The notes under the pieces were generated by a model, which was not told where the DNA came from, did not search any database, and saw only the letters and a list, made by a program, of their open reading frames with translations. Below, piece by piece: positions 8,994 to 18,464 of a DNA stretch of 64,000 nucleotides. Both the position numbers and the translations under genes were made by a program. The stretch's first letter is position 1, and each line of letters begins with the position of its first letter. Source of the DNA: Vreelandella sedimenti (GTDB lineage Bacteria; Pseudomonadota; Gammaproteobacteria; Pseudomonadales; Halomonadaceae); assembly GCF_013416325.1 (NCBI RefSeq), contig NZ_JACCGK010000010.1:3766-67765 (forward strand), read 5' to 3'.

Positions 8994-9121
8994 TATCTCA
9001 CCACTAAACTGGGTCTCCGTCGCGTTGCCGTTGAAGGCAACCGGCGGCTGAGCTGGCTATCCACGCTCAACCACCGCATCATGGCACTCTTTTTTCGTCG
9101 GTACTTTTTGCCAGCCTAACT

Positions 9122-10984
9122 ATGTCTCCACCACCTTCTGAATCGACTTCCTCACCACTAAGCGGCTTTTTTGGCGTATTTCGCTATAGCCGACGTGCAC
9201 TTAGCTTAGTCTGGGAAACCTCGCGCTGGATGATGCTTGGGCTGGCCCTGTGCACGCTGGTCGCAGGGGTTCTGCCTGCCGTGGCGGCCTGGGTGGGTCA
9301 ATTGATTGTGGATGGGGTGGTAAGTGCTATGGAGGCCCATCGATCAGCCACTGATCCCAACCTACTAGTATCCATTACGCCAGTGCTAACGCTGGTGGGG
9401 TTCGAAGCCGTGATCATTGCGCTCATTGCTCTGGCCCAGCGTGGCCTTTCGGCCCAACAGTCACTGCTGCGTGCGCTGCTGGGGCAGAAGGTCAATGTGA
9501 TGATCCTGGAAAAAGCGGGCACGCTGTCACTCAGTCAATTCGAAGACTCAGAGCTTTACGACCAGCTCACGCGAGCACGGCGTGAAGCGTCTACGCGCCC
9601 GCTTGCGCTGGTGAATAAAACCTTTGGGCTGCTGCAAAATGCAATCTCGCTGGGCAGTTTCGGCGTACTGCTGGTGCAGTTTTCCCCTTGGGCACTGCTG
9701 ATTTTAGTTGCTGGCGCCCTGCCGGTCTTTATCTCGGAGGCCAAATTCTCGGGTGATGCCTTCCGGCTGTTTCGCTGGCGCTCACCGCAAACCCGTATGC
9801 AGATCTATTTAGAGACAGTACTGGCCAGGGAAGACAGCATTAAAGAGGTCAAACTGTTTGGCCTTGAGGGGCTGTTTCTCAAGCGCTACCGGGATATTTT
9901 TACCAAATTGTTTGCTGAGGATCGCCGCCTCACACTACGCCGGGAAAGCTGGGGGTTTCTGCTCGGTTTGCTGGGCACCTTAGCCTTTTACTTAGCCTAC
10001 GGCTGGGTGGTGATTGAAACGATTGCCGGGGCGCTTACCCTGGGTCAGATGACCATGTACCTGATGGTCTTCAAGCAAGGACAGGCCGCGCTCTCCGCAA
10101 GCCTCACCGCGATCAGCGGCATGTACGAGGATAACCTCTACCTCTCCAATCTTTATGAGTATCTGGAGCAACCAGTGGAGGGAGAGAACGGTACGCTAAC
10201 TCAGGGGGCACTGCCCGGTGACGGGTTACGCTTTGAACACGTTAGCTTCTCCTACCCTGGCGGCGACTCTGTTCTCCAAGATCCGGTTCTTCACGATATC
10301 TCGCTGCATCTCTGCCCTGGGCAAAGCCTGGCTTTGGTAGGCGAAAACGGCTCGGGTAAGACTACTCTTATCAAACTACTCACGCGGCTCTACCACCCGA
10401 CCCAAGGCCGGATTCTGTTAGATGGTAGCGACCTGCGGGATTGGAGTACCCAAGCACTACGCGAACGCACCGGGGTGATTTTTCAGGACTTCGTGCGCTA
10501 TCAGTTGCAGGTGGGCGAAAACCTTGGTGTCGGCGATACTCATGCCTTTAACGACCAAGAAAGATGGCAGAACGCCGCTCGTCACGGTATGGCGGATGAG
10601 TTTATTACACGCATGGCCAGCGGCTATCAAACCCAGCTGGGCCGCTGGTTTAAAAATGGCCAAGAGCTCTCCGGTGGCCAGTGGCAGAAAATTGCCCTCT
10701 CCCGAGCGTATATGCGCGAAAACGCGGACATTTTGGTACTGGATGAACCTACCGCTGCCATGGATGCCGCCGCTGAAGCCGAAATATTCGCCCGCTTTCG
10801 CGAGCACAGCCGTGATAAAATGGCGATATTGATCTCCCACCGTTTTTCCACAGTACGCAGCGCTGATCTCATTCTGGTTATTGATCAAGGACATATTATT
10901 GAACGCGGCACCCATGAAGAACTCCTGGCCACTGCAGGCCGCTATGCGAAGCTATTTCAGCTCCAGGCGGCGGGTTATAAATAG
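9122..10984 (+). CDS. ABC transporter, fused membrane and ATPase domains (exporter type)
   Basis: This 620-residue half-transporter has six N-terminal membrane helices (to about residue 330) and a C-terminal ATPase. The nucleotide-binding motifs are intact: Walker A GENGSGKT near 411, signature LSGGQWQK near 518, Walker B ILVLDEPTAAMD near 538, and the switch His in LISHRFS. It should work as a homodimer exporting a lipid, peptide or drug. It begins 128 bp after the GGT gene; the spacer carries no clear ribosome site or promoter, so read-through from the tct-GGT run is possible. The substrate cannot be predicted; it resembles MsbA/LmrA-type multidrug and lipid exporters only in general layout. 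Confidence 0.88.
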   Translation: MSPPPSESTSSPLSGFFGVFRYSRRALSLVWETSRWMMLGLALCTLVAGVLPAVAAWVGQLIVDGVVSAMEAHRSATDPNLLVSITPVLTLVGFEAVIIALIALAQRGLSAQQSLLRALLGQKVNVMILEKAGTLSLSQFEDSELYDQLTRARREASTRPLALVNKTFGLLQNAISLGSFGVLLVQFSPWALLILVAGALPVFISEAKFSGDAFRLFRWRSPQTRMQIYLETVLAREDSIKEVKLFGLEGLFLKRYRDIFTKLFAEDRRLTLRRESWGFLLGLLGTLAFYLAYGWVVIETIAGALTLGQMTMYLMVFKQGQAALSASLTAISGMYEDNLYLSNLYEYLEQPVEGENGTLTQGALPGDGLRFEHVSFSYPGGDSVLQDPVLHDISLHLCPGQSLALVGENGSGKTTLIKLLTRLYHPTQGRILLDGSDLRDWSTQALRERTGVIFQDFVRYQLQVGENLGVGDTHAFNDQERWQNAARHGMADEFITRMASGYQTQLGRWFKNGQELSGGQWQKIALSRAYMRENADILVLDEPTAAMDAAAEAEIFARFREHSRDKMAILISHRFSTVRSADLILVIDQGHIIERGTHEELLATAGRYAKLFQLQAAGYK

Positions 10985-11149
10985 TCACTTAAATATTAAC
11001 AATTCTTACTATAGTCATTCTTAAATTATTATTACGCTAATTAAAACCTCGAACGTGAACAAAAGTCACAAGCGTTACAAAGCCGTCGACCTTTCTAATG
11101 CTTTAAAGGTAATGTGCTCTCATGGTTTTACACTACAGGAGTGGCACAT

Positions 11150-12820
11150 ATGAACCGTCTTCATCAGATAAAAGTTAAGTATGCTCTTGCCTTTATCAGC
11201 GTTGCATTAGCACTACTGGTTATTGTGGTAGCCGATGCACTGCTGGTTAACATGGTAAAAAGCCGTTTGGATACGTTTATCACCAACTATATTCCAGCGA
11301 CTTCAGCCACACTCAACGGCGACCGTGACCTTTATCAAGCACGCGTTGCTGAGATTGAGTATCTGTTATCTGACCCCAGCTCCGAGCAAGCAACAGCGCT
11401 AATCGCCGAGTTTGAAGAGAATGCTCAACAGGCTTATGACCACATGAGTCATTATGCCGAACTGATGCAGAATCACCCAGAGCTAACCACGCAACTAGCT
11501 AACTTTGAAACGCTGTATAGCGATTGGAAACAAGAGGCAACGCATGTTTTTGAGCTGCACCAAAGCGGCAATACCGCAGCAGCATTAACGATGCTATCCA
11601 GTTCATCATTAGACGACTTTAATGCACTGCGTGATATATATGATGTATCGGGAATAAATATTGAGAAAGCCACTTATCAAGCAGAAGCAGCGGTGGTTGA
11701 TAGAATTCAAGTGCAGCAAACATCCACTATTATTGTTGCATTAATCATCTTTATTGCGGCAACGCTTACTGCACTATTAGGGCCGTTAATGATGTCGCGG
11801 GCTATCCGCCAAATCAGTGGGCGTATTAAAGAGATTACCGAAGGCGATGGTGATTTAACCGCACGGATTGAGAGCCAACGCCGTGATGAAATTGGTGAAT
11901 TGGCACAACAGTTCAATGCCTTTATTAAGCGCATTGACGATACGCTTCAGTCAGTTAGCAGCAGTACGATGAGTCTTCAACATGCGTCAAGTGAAATTGC
12001 TAAAGGCAGTCAGGAACTAGCAGCACGCACGGAACAAGCTGCTGCGAATTTACAGCAAACCTCTGCTTCGATGGAGCAAATTGCAGCAGTGGTCAACAAC
12101 GCCTCTGACTCTGCCCAGCAGGCTGACCAACTGGCGCTTTCAACCCGGGATCTCGCTCAACAGGGTTTGCACTCAATGCACAGCGTTGAGCAGACAATGG
12201 ATACGATTAACGACTCTTCCTCTGAAATCAGTAACATCGTCAGCCTTATTGATAGCATCGCGTTTCAAACCAATATCCTGGCGCTGAATGCGTCTGTAGA
12301 AGCCGCCCGCGCAGGCGAGCATGGCCGAGGCTTTGCGGTAGTTGCCCAAGAGGTACGTATATTGGCCAGCCGCTCAAGTGATGCATCTAAAAACATTGCC
12401 ACTCTGATCAATACGTCGTTAAGTCGCACCAAGGTAGGCGTTGACCAAGTGAAACAAACCGGCGTCACCATGCAGGAGATGGTAAAAAGCATCGAGCGTG
12501 TGGCTGACGTGATTGCTGAGATCAGTGCCGGTGCTAAAGAGCAGAGTGTGGGTATCGGCCAAGTAAATGATGCAGTCAACGAACTGGATAGCATGACCCA
12601 ACACAACGCCTCCATGGTGGAAGAGTCCAGCGCTGCGGCGGCGGAACTAAGAGAACAAGCCGACCGACTGGGCGCGCTAGTGGGAGCTTTTAAGCTAAGC
12701 AATGCTAACGAGCAACCAGTGCTTGTCCGAACAGCACTGGACTCTACTGCGAATAAGCCCTCGCCTGCATCTCCACGTCGGCTGGCGAGTCCCCAGCAGC
12801 CTGAGTGGGAGTCGTTCTAA
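11150..12820 (+). CDS. Methyl-accepting chemotaxis protein
   Basis: This is a complete chemoreceptor of 556 residues. TM1 spans about residues 9-34, a four-helix periplasmic sensor domain about 35-188, and TM2 about 190-214. HAMP follows, and then the signalling hairpin with its conserved tip (FQTNILALNASVEAARAGE) near residue 372. The start ATG at 11150 has AGGAG eight bases upstream; an earlier in-frame start lacks one. It ends in PEWESF, an xWxxF pentapeptide tether for CheR/CheB like the one in the receptor at the left edge of the window. The two share the signalling domain but not the ligand domain. No sigma-28 promoter was recognised in the 165-bp upstream gap. Confidence 0.95.
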   Translation: MNRLHQIKVKYALAFISVALALLVIVVADALLVNMVKSRLDTFITNYIPATSATLNGDRDLYQARVAEIEYLLSDPSSEQATALIAEFEENAQQAYDHMSHYAELMQNHPELTTQLANFETLYSDWKQEATHVFELHQSGNTAAALTMLSSSSLDDFNALRDIYDVSGINIEKATYQAEAAVVDRIQVQQTSTIIVALIIFIAATLTALLGPLMMSRAIRQISGRIKEITEGDGDLTARIESQRRDEIGELAQQFNAFIKRIDDTLQSVSSSTMSLQHASSEIAKGSQELAARTEQAAANLQQTSASMEQIAAVVNNASDSAQQADQLALSTRDLAQQGLHSMHSVEQTMDTINDSSSEISNIVSLIDSIAFQTNILALNASVEAARAGEHGRGFAVVAQEVRILASRSSDASKNIATLINTSLSRTKVGVDQVKQTGVTMQEMVKSIERVADVIAEISAGAKEQSVGIGQVNDAVNELDSMTQHNASMVEESSAAAAELREQADRLGALVGAFKLSNANEQPVLVRTALDSTANKPSPASPRRLASPQQPEWESF

Positions 12821-12837
12821 GTAGCCTGCCTCTATGC

Positions 12838-12868
12838 TTCCTTGGGCTTATATGGGCCCAAGGAATTT
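12838..12868 (+). terminator. Hairpin after the second chemoreceptor
   Basis: A 10-bp perfect stem (TTCCTTGGGC / GCCCAAGGAA) with an eight-base loop lies 17 bases after the stop. The T tract after it is weak (TTTAA), so it may need Rho or act mainly as a 3' stabiliser. Confidence 0.55.
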
Positions 12869-12920
12869 AACCACTTAGCTTTAAAGCAATGTCCTTTCGA
12901 ACTATCGCGCAAATCGATAA

Positions 12921-12935
12921 CTAATCGTTAAGAGT
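12921..12935 (+). promoter_or_regulatory. 15-bp motif shared with the promoter at 16925, copy 1
   Basis: CTAATCGTTAAGAGT lies 23-37 bases ahead of the REC-EAL gene. The identical 15-mer lies upstream of the periplasmic-protein/hybrid-kinase operon 4 kb away. A partly similar ATCGATAAC precedes it directly. This is a candidate binding site for a shared response regulator. Confidence 0.45.
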
Positions 12936-12957
12936 ATGGGGCATCAAAGGAACCTCT

Positions 12958-14205
12958 ATGCTGTCGAATGCTTTAATTATTGATGATGATCTTGATGTGC
13001 AATTGCTGGGTAAGATGTTATTACGCCAGCAGGGGTATGATGTCGTTACAGCAGGGAGCCTAGGGCAACTCGCGCGACAGCCAGCGCTACTGAATGCCGA
13101 ACTCATCCTACTTGATTTTGGGCTTGGCGAATTTACGGGCCTGGATATTCTCAATTATCTATACGATTTGCACCTAAAAGCATCAATTCTATTGATCAGC
13201 AGTTGCTCGGAAGAGACCGCAGCAAGTGTCATTACAGCAGGTAAGGCAATGGGCTTTCACATGCTTGGCTTTCTGCCCAAAGCCAAGCTACTCAACGACC
13301 TAGTACTCTTCCTTGAACCGTTACAATCAGCCCATAAATCGCCCACAAGCCGTGACTTAGCGAAGGCTATACGTGAAAAACAGCTGTTTCTCGCCTTTCA
13401 GCCCCAAGTCGATCTTCAATCCGCGCCTCATCCAGGCCAGGTAATTGGCGTTGAAGCGCTAGTTCGCTGGCAAGACCCTGAGCGTGGAGTACTGTACCCG
13501 GATTGCTTTATCCCCTTGGCAGAGCAGAGTGGGCTGTTGATCCCACTCACTTGGTATGTCATAGACCTTGCCCTACAGCAACAAGCCCAATGGCTATCCC
13601 AGGGGTGGAACTTAAACCTCTCGATCAATATAACGGCGGCCTTTATTCAAGAAGAAGGCATGCTCGAAGTGTTTGATCAGATCACCCAACAGCATCAAGC
13701 CGTACTTAGCCGTATTACTCTAGAGCTGACTGAAACGGTAGGCGTAGAGTGTTTGGGCTACGCAAGCTATGTGCTTAAAGCATTGCGAGAAAGGGGCTGT
13801 AAACTGGCGTTAGATGATTTTGGCACCGGCCACTCTTCGTTGACACAACTCTATCGGTTGCCTTTCAGCGAGCTCAAACTTGACCGCAGTTTTGTCTCTC
13901 GAATCGACCAGGACAAAGACGCCCTTGCGATAACCATATCGATTATCGAATTAGGCAAGCGGCTTGGACTAACGGTAGTCGCCGAGGGGATCGAAACAGC
14001 GGCACAACATGACATGTTGGTCGAAGCAGGTTGCGCGGTGGGTCAGGGGTACTTTATTTCTCGGCCACTCACCGCGGGTGCCTTTAGCGCCTGGATGTGT
14101 GAGCGTTCACAAACCCACGTAATGTCTGCTCAGAATGAGAGCATGCTTGCTCGCTGTAACGCCTGCCGTGTCGAGGTTTGCAGTACCGCCAATCGTTCCA
14201 CATAA
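12958..14205 (+). CDS. Response regulator with EAL cyclic-di-GMP phosphodiesterase domain
   Basis: This 415-residue cytoplasmic protein has a receiver domain (about 1-120; acidic cluster LIIDDDLD, phospho-acceptor Asp near 53 in LILLDFG, Lys in LPKAK) fused to an EAL domain (about 135-385). The EAL domain looks catalytically intact: GVEALVRW, the Asn in [26 protein letters not shown] and VVAEGIET are all present, so it should hydrolyse c-di-GMP under control of phosphorylation. Its start has AAGGA upstream. Its last 76 bases overlap the 3' end of the convergent hybrid kinase gene. That kinase carries an Hpt domain and is the obvious phosphodonor candidate. Confidence 0.92.
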   Translation: MLSNALIIDDDLDVQLLGKMLLRQQGYDVVTAGSLGQLARQPALLNAELILLDFGLGEFTGLDILNYLYDLHLKASILLISSCSEETAASVITAGKAMGFHMLGFLPKAKLLNDLVLFLEPLQSAHKSPTSRDLAKAIREKQLFLAFQPQVDLQSAPHPGQVIGVEALVRWQDPERGVLYPDCFIPLAEQSGLLIPLTWYVIDLALQQQAQWLSQGWNLNLSINITAAFIQEEGMLEVFDQITQQHQAVLSRITLELTETVGVECLGYASYVLKALRERGCKLALDDFGTGHSSLTQLYRLPFSELKLDRSFVSRIDQDKDALAITISIIELGKRLGLTVVAEGIETAAQHDMLVEAGCAVGQGYFISRPLTAGAFSAWMCERSQTHVMSAQNESMLARCNACRVEVCSTANRST

Positions 14206-16373
14206 ATGACTAGCTCATTCATTGGCGCTGCTAGCGCTGTTTGCTCCAATTGGCTTGCTTGCTCAGCAATCGCAGCACAGCCTAGAGAGGAAGCGGCGCC
14301 TTTTAGTGAATGGGCTTCTTGGCACAAGGCTTTTCGATCCTCTGATTGCCAGTAGGCGTTAAGGCGAGCGATACGCTCATCAAGCCGTGTTAAAAACGTG
14401 GTCAGCAGCGTATCCAGTGCCTTAGGTTCAAAGGTACTTTGCAGCTCTTCGCAAAGACGCTTATCGAGCACCTGCACTGCCCCAGCGCTACCGCCCAGCG
14501 ATTCGGGGCTCTTAATAGAAACGGTAGCGTGAATGCTGACAGATTCAACGCTTTCATCATTTAACAGATAGCGGCAAATCACCTGATGCAACTCATCGCG
14601 CGTAAACGGCTTATGGATCATATCGTCCATGCCGCTTTGCATGCAGCGTTCGCGGTGCTCAGGCATTACATTGGCGGTCATTGCCACTATGGGCAACTTA
14701 GGCAGTTGATGCACAGCTTCATAATCACGCCAGCGCTGGGTGGTTTCCGTGCCATCGAGCTTAGGCATCTGCATATCCATTAACACCAAATCAAATCGAC
14801 CATGGTCTGCTTTCAACTGATCGAGCGCTTCCTGGCCGTTCTCTGCAACCGTCACCTGTTGACCAAGACGCTCAAGCATGACGCGTGCCACCGTTTGATT
14901 TAGCGGGTTATCCTCTACCACCAAGATATGGTGATGGGGGGTCATTGCTCGCTGGTGTTCACCGCTTTTATATACGGCCAAAGGTTCGGTTTCCGGCAGG
15001 CTAACGGTGAACCAGAATCGACTGCCGAGCCCCTGTTGGCTGTTAACGCCTATCTCGCCCTGCATGGCCCCGACCAACCGCTTACAGATTGCGAGCCCAA
15101 GCCCTGTGCCTTCATGACGGCGTGCCATAGAGGTATCCACTTGCGAGAATGCCGAGAACAGCTGTGCTTGATCCGTCTCCGCGATACCACAGCCGGTATC
15201 GTGTACCTCCATAAGAATCTTATCGTCCCCAAGAGGTTTTATCTGGCATTTGACGAACCCCTCTTCCGTGAACTTCAAGGCATTATTGATTAAGTTCATC
15301 ATGACTTGGCGCAGCCGCGCGATATCTCCCCGGACATAACGGGGCAGCGCCGGGTCGATAGCGTAACTAAAGGTGACCTTCGTCTTCGGTACTCGGAGGG
15401 TATAGCTTTCACAAAGCTGGTCGATGCATTGGTGAAGATCAAACGGCTGAATATCCAGGTCGAGGCGCCCCGACTCAATTTTGGTGTAGTCGAGAATATC
15501 GTTGATCACCGCGCGTAGACTCTCCGCACTACGCTTAAGGGCGGCTAAATACGTCTCCGCACTTGTTGTTTTAACCTCCTCGCTTAACAAATCCGCCATC
15601 CCCACGACGCCATTTAACGGGGTTCGAATTTCATGGCTCATCACCGCCATAAACTCAGATTTTGCCAGGCTCGCTTTCTCTGCTTGCTTGGCTGCCTCAT
15701 TCAGCTCTTTGCCCTTGGCTTCTAATGCCTGAGCCTTCCGATCACTCGAGCGTCCTGCCAGAATCAATGCGCGAACCAACATTCCTCCTGAAAACATGAG
15801 CAGCGTTATCAGCAGCAGTGCCAGACCGTATAAGTTCGTCAGTATCCGGCGCTCCGCGCTGCGCATGTGCGAGACGTGAGCGTTGGTTTCAATAAGGATG
15901 GTGCTGGTGGACTGCTGGAGGCTTGTCGACTTCTCCAAGAGGGTAGCTATCAAGGCGCTATTTAATTCAGAAGGGTTCTCCCAGAGCGGCTCTAGCAACG
16001 CTTCCATTTCTAAAATCAATACTTCGCTCTGTCGAGCGACCTCCTCAACGCCTTCCAGTTTAGCCACGACCTTGCCGATTTCACCTTGAAAGAAAAGTGA
16101 TTGCCGGCTAAATAGGATTTCATATCGTAGTAGCATGTCATCAACGGTGGCATTATCAGATCTTGCTTCAAGCAGCGTTAACCGAAACTCGCGTACCTCA
16201 CGATCAAACTGGTAACCGGCCCAAAGCAGGTTTTCGAGCAGTCGATTCTCCAGCGCATGTTGACGGTTATAAATAACCCCACCGGTGGTTAGCGCGGAAA
16301 GAAAAAAAAGGATCGCTGAGAATGTAGCGACCCTGGCGCTGCGGGAAAAATAGAACTTCAAGAAGGCCAGCAT
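14130..16373 (-). CDS. Hybrid sensor histidine kinase (2 TM, HisKA, HATPase, REC, Hpt)
   Basis: This is a 747-residue membrane sensor kinase with a full phosphorelay in one chain. TM1 is near residues 14-35, a helical periplasmic domain runs to about 180, and TM2 is near 183-205 with a short coiled coil. The HisKA box ([11 protein letters not shown], His near 246) and the ATPase motifs ([23 protein letters not shown]) follow. The receiver domain has its Asp near 529 ([10 protein letters not shown]), and the Hpt domain has its His near 687 ([12 protein letters not shown]). The layout is TorS/EvgS/BarA-like. It is co-transcribed with the small periplasmic protein gene 18 bp upstream, which may be its sensory partner. 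Likely targets are the OmpR-type regulator at 17077 and the REC-EAL protein. Confidence 0.93.
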   Translation of the reverse strand: MLAFLKFYFSRSARVATFSAILFFLSALTTGGVIYNRQHALENRLLENLLWAGYQFDREVREFRLTLLEARSDNATVDDMLLRYEILFSRQSLFFQGEIGKVVAKLEGVEEVARQSEVLILEMEALLEPLWENPSELNSALIATLLEKSTSLQQSTSTILIETNAHVSHMRSAERRILTNLYGLALLLITLLMFSGGMLVRALILAGRSSDRKAQALEAKGKELNEAAKQAEKASLAKSEFMAVMSHEIRTPLNGVVGMADLLSEEVKTTSAETYLAALKRSAESLRAVINDILDYTKIESGRLDLDIQPFDLHQCIDQLCESYTLRVPKTKVTFSYAIDPALPRYVRGDIARLRQVMMNLINNALKFTEEGFVKCQIKPLGDDKILMEVHDTGCGIAETDQAQLFSAFSQVDTSMARRHEGTGLGLAICKRLVGAMQGEIGVNSQQGLGSRFWFTVSLPETEPLAVYKSGEHQRAMTPHHHILVVEDNPLNQTVARVMLERLGQQVTVAENGQEALDQLKADHGRFDLVLMDMQMPKLDGTETTQRWRDYEAVHQLPKLPIVAMTANVMPEHRERCMQSGMDDMIHKPFTRDELHQVICRYLLNDESVESVSIHATVSIKSPESLGGSAGAVQVLDKRLCEELQSTFEPKALDTLLTTFLTRLDERIARLNAYWQSEDRKALCQEAHSLKGAASSLGCAAIAEQASQLEQTALAAPMNELVIYVERLAVLQTSTRQALQRASMLSF

Positions 16374-16391
16374 GGCAAGTATCCGGTTATT

Positions 16392-16910
16392 TTATTCAAC
16401 GTCGATGCGAGCCACCTGCCACACCGAGCGCATAAGAATCTCTTCGTTCAAAAGTTCAGGGTGCTGGTCAAAAGGGTAAATAACGAATAGCGGCCCCTGA
16501 TCGCGGACACGCAGTGCCTGGCCGTTCGCCTGCATAGCAAGAATGACATCGTAATTCTCAAAGTCACTGACGGGTATCGTCGACGCATACTCATTGAGAG
16601 CCACTACTCGAATACTTTCGCCCTCAGCACCAGCGGCTTCCAATATGGCTCGCCCCAATGGGCCAGAGAAGCTTACTGCGCCATCGTACCAGGGCGTATG
16701 AGTAATTGTTTCGTGCTGCGCCAAGGCCTCCAACATCGCTTTGTCAAAATGGGCCTCATCCCCCACATTTGCCTGGCCTACATTACCACTTACCACCAAT
16801 ATCACAGTGCCTTTAGGTGGCTCGAGGGCGATAGCGTGGGTCGACAGCCAGGCAAGCCCCGCCGCGACGATGAAGACCGCGAATTTATCTACCAGAAGAC
16901 GACGTATCAT
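16392..16910 (-). CDS. Periplasmic protein with oxidoreductase molybdopterin-binding-like fold
   Basis: This 172-residue secreted protein has an N-terminal signal sequence ending near ALA (residues 27-29) and a single small domain. Recognisable elements are the TPWYDGAVSFSGPLGRAILE stretch, VVALNEYASTIPVSDF, and the tail GPLFVIYPFDQHPEL with VWQVARI. They match small proteins related to the sulfite-oxidase molybdopterin domain. No cofactor-ligating Cys is present, so it probably does not carry molybdenum and may act as a binding or sensing module. AGGTG lies six bases ahead of the ATG. It precedes the hybrid kinase by 18 bp in one operon, which fits a role as an accessory sensor. The function is inference. 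Confidence 0.7.
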   Translation of the reverse strand: MIRRLLVDKFAVFIVAAGLAWLSTHAIALEPPKGTVILVVSGNVGQANVGDEAHFDKAMLEALAQHETITHTPWYDGAVSFSGPLGRAILEAAGAEGESIRVVALNEYASTIPVSDFENYDVILAMQANGQALRVRDQGPLFVIYPFDQHPELLNEEILMRSVWQVARIDVE

Positions 16911-16924
16911 GCTTCACCTCAGTG

Positions 16925-16939
16925 CTAATCGTTAAGAGT
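16925..16939 (-). promoter_or_regulatory. 15-bp motif shared with the promoter at 12921, copy 2
   Basis: CTAATCGTTAAGAGT on the plus strand (its reverse complement in gene orientation) lies 15-29 bases upstream of the periplasmic-protein gene. A related CTTAACG core recurs near 17011-17017, closer to the OmpR-type gene. It is a candidate operator shared by the signalling genes. Confidence 0.45.
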
Positions 16940-17076
16940 GCAAGCATTGTATATCGGCCATCGGTGGGTTAACTGTGAACCTTTGTGTCAACGCATCATC
17001 ATCAACTAAACTTAACGTATGAGTTTGCCGCTTCTGCGCGTGTGACGTTTATAAGACGATAATACGGGAAACCACC

Positions 17077-17790
17077 ATGCATATTGGCGTACTTGAAGAT
17101 GACCTCGATCAACAGGCTTTTATTGAGCAGTGTCTACTTACAGCAGAGCACCAAGTCTCGCTGTTTAGTCGCTCCAGCGAGCTCCGCCGCGCGACGCAGC
17201 AGAGCTCCTTTGACCTGTTGATTATCGATTGGCGACTTCCCGACAGCGACGGTATGGATGTGATTGCTCATCTCCGGCAGCACGAAAGTTGGCGCGGCCC
17301 AATCCTGTTTGTTACCGCCAGTCAGGGCGAAGACGATGTTGTTAAAGCCCTGGAGCAAGGCGCCGATGATTTTCTCGCCAAGCCCCTTCGCCCCAGTGAA
17401 CTGATTGCCAGAGTGAGTGCGTTAGGTAGGCGCTCTGGCTATGCCACACCGCGCCCAGCACCGGCTTGCCCCAACACCTTTAGCCTGCATACCGAAGAGC
17501 ACTACATCAGCGTGGCGGGTAACGCCATTGATTTAACCGAACGGGAATATAGGTTAGCTGCGCTGTTTTTCTCTAAAATTGGTGAGCTAATTACCCGTGC
17601 GCACTTACTAGAGCTGGTGTGGGGTATTAAAGGGGATGTATCGACACGTACCGTGGATACGCATGTAAGCCGCCTACGCCGCAAGCTGGAACTGGATGGG
17701 CGTCATGGTCTGCGCCTGCGTAGCGTTTACCAATCGGGATATCGAATGGAAGCCTGCCAAATCACCACACCCAAGGAAACGGTTAAATAG
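17077..17790 (+). CDS. OmpR-family response regulator
   Basis: This 237-residue two-component regulator has a receiver domain (residues 1-118; acidic pair in VLEDD, phospho-acceptor Asp near 51 in LLIIDWRLPD, Thr in LFVTAS, Lys in LAKPL) and a C-terminal winged helix (about 135-230; TEREYRLAALFF, VDTHVSRLRRKL recognition helix, YQSGYRM). It is divergent from the periplasmic-protein/hybrid-kinase operon across a 166-bp spacer, the standard arrangement for a cognate pair. It is the best candidate to bind the shared 15-bp motif. The ribosome site ahead of the ATG is weak (GGGAAACC). Confidence 0.92.
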   Translation: MHIGVLEDDLDQQAFIEQCLLTAEHQVSLFSRSSELRRATQQSSFDLLIIDWRLPDSDGMDVIAHLRQHESWRGPILFVTASQGEDDVVKALEQGADDFLAKPLRPSELIARVSALGRRSGYATPRPAPACPNTFSLHTEEHYISVAGNAIDLTEREYRLAALFFSKIGELITRAHLLELVWGIKGDVSTRTVDTHVSRLRRKLELDGRHGLRLRSVYQSGYRMEACQITTPKETVK

Positions 17791-17826
17791 GTTGACGCTC
17801 ATATAAGCATCGGTTAAAACATAAAA

Positions 17827-17854
17827 GCTCCCCTTTAAGGGGCAGTTCTTTTTT
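17827..17854 (+). terminator. Terminator after the OmpR-type regulator
   Basis: A short GC stem (CTCCCC / GGGGCAG around TTTAA) is followed by TTCTTTTTT, about 37 bases after the stop. Confidence 0.55.
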
Positions 17855-18086
17855 ATTAACGAAACATTTTCAGAGTTATTCTCATGCACTGGCAAATCCC
17901 CGCGAAACGAATGAATAAGCTGCATCGCATTATTAATAATGCGGTATCAGTTTTTTATTGTCGCGCGCCAGAGATGTAGAGAAAAAACTGGCCGCGGCAG
18001 GTGTCGCGGCCATGTTGTTTTATCGTTACCTTCGAGACTCCCTGATCGCGATGTTGCCCGGCCTCCTAACCCAGGAGACCGACCCC

Positions 18087-18335
18087 ATGGCAATCGCAAC
18101 CATTACCCGCAAACTACTCAGCGCTTTCACTCACTATCGTAACCAGCGGCGCTTTTACGAAGATCCGCGCTTTCATGACCCGCACCTGTTAAAAGATATC
18201 GGCTTACGCTGGGAGCAGGGCCAGCTGGTATCCATTCACGGCGTAGAGGAACCAAGTCAGCGCAACCAACGCCATCAGGCTGAAACCCGCGACGCCTACG
18301 AAACGTGTCCACACTGTGGGAGTAGTTTGGTATAG
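18087..18335 (+). CDS. Small DUF1127-like protein with C-terminal zinc ribbon
   Basis: This is a small, basic cytoplasmic protein of 82 residues. The middle (RFHDPHLLKDIGLRWEQGQL) resembles the DUF1127 core, in which a short Arg-rich helix is followed by L.DIG. The end carries CPHCG, half of a possible zinc knuckle. I chose the ATG at 18087 because AGGAG lies upstream, although 11 bases away; the longest open frame begins with an unlikely TTG at 17958. DUF1127 proteins act in RNA turnover and metabolism regulation in alphaproteobacteria, but no function is established for this form. A strong terminator follows, so it is a one-gene unit. Confidence 0.6.
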   Translation: MAIATITRKLLSAFTHYRNQRRFYEDPRFHDPHLLKDIGLRWEQGQLVSIHGVEEPSQRNQRHQAETRDAYETCPHCGSSLV

Positions 18336-18337
18336 CC

Positions 18338-18373
18338 AACGCCCCGGCCATAGGCAGTGGTCGGGGCGTTTTA
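18338..18373 (+). terminator. Strong terminator after the DUF1127-like gene
   Basis: Arms 18338-18349 and 18359-18370 form a 12-bp stem with one G-T pair, around a nine-base loop, and run into TTTT. It lies two bases after the stop codon. Confidence 0.85.
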
Positions 18374-18404
18374 TTGAATTCAGGGCTTATAAGAATGTAA
18401 TGAC

Positions 18405-18464
18405 AGAGATATAGCCAAGCTGTTGAGCACAAAAACGTGTCTCATGCGGCTTGGCTATATCCCT
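18405..18464 (-). promoter_or_regulatory. Hairpin across the arfA stop codon (predicted RNase III / nonstop switch)
   Basis: GATATAGCCAAGC in the last arfA codons (18449-18461) pairs perfectly with GCTTGGCTATATC in the 3' region (18408-18420). The 28-base loop contains the stop codon and an inner stem (GAG.CAC / GTGCTC). In E. coli, arfA mRNA is cut by RNase III or terminated at a hairpin inside the gene, so that it becomes a nonstop message and only makes stable protein when tmRNA fails. The same switch is inferred here. Confidence 0.6.

Noticed and set aside
8994..9119. Open stretch after the GGT stop (reading ...SWLSTLNHRIMALFF... to a stop just before the ABC gene)
   Set aside because: It has normal codon use and could be the tail of a lost gene, but it has no start and I recognise no family in it; too short to claim.
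18408..18461. 13-bp inverted repeat read as terminal repeats of a tiny mobile element
   Set aside because: One arm lies in arfA codons and the gene is known to use such hairpins; no second copy seen in the window.
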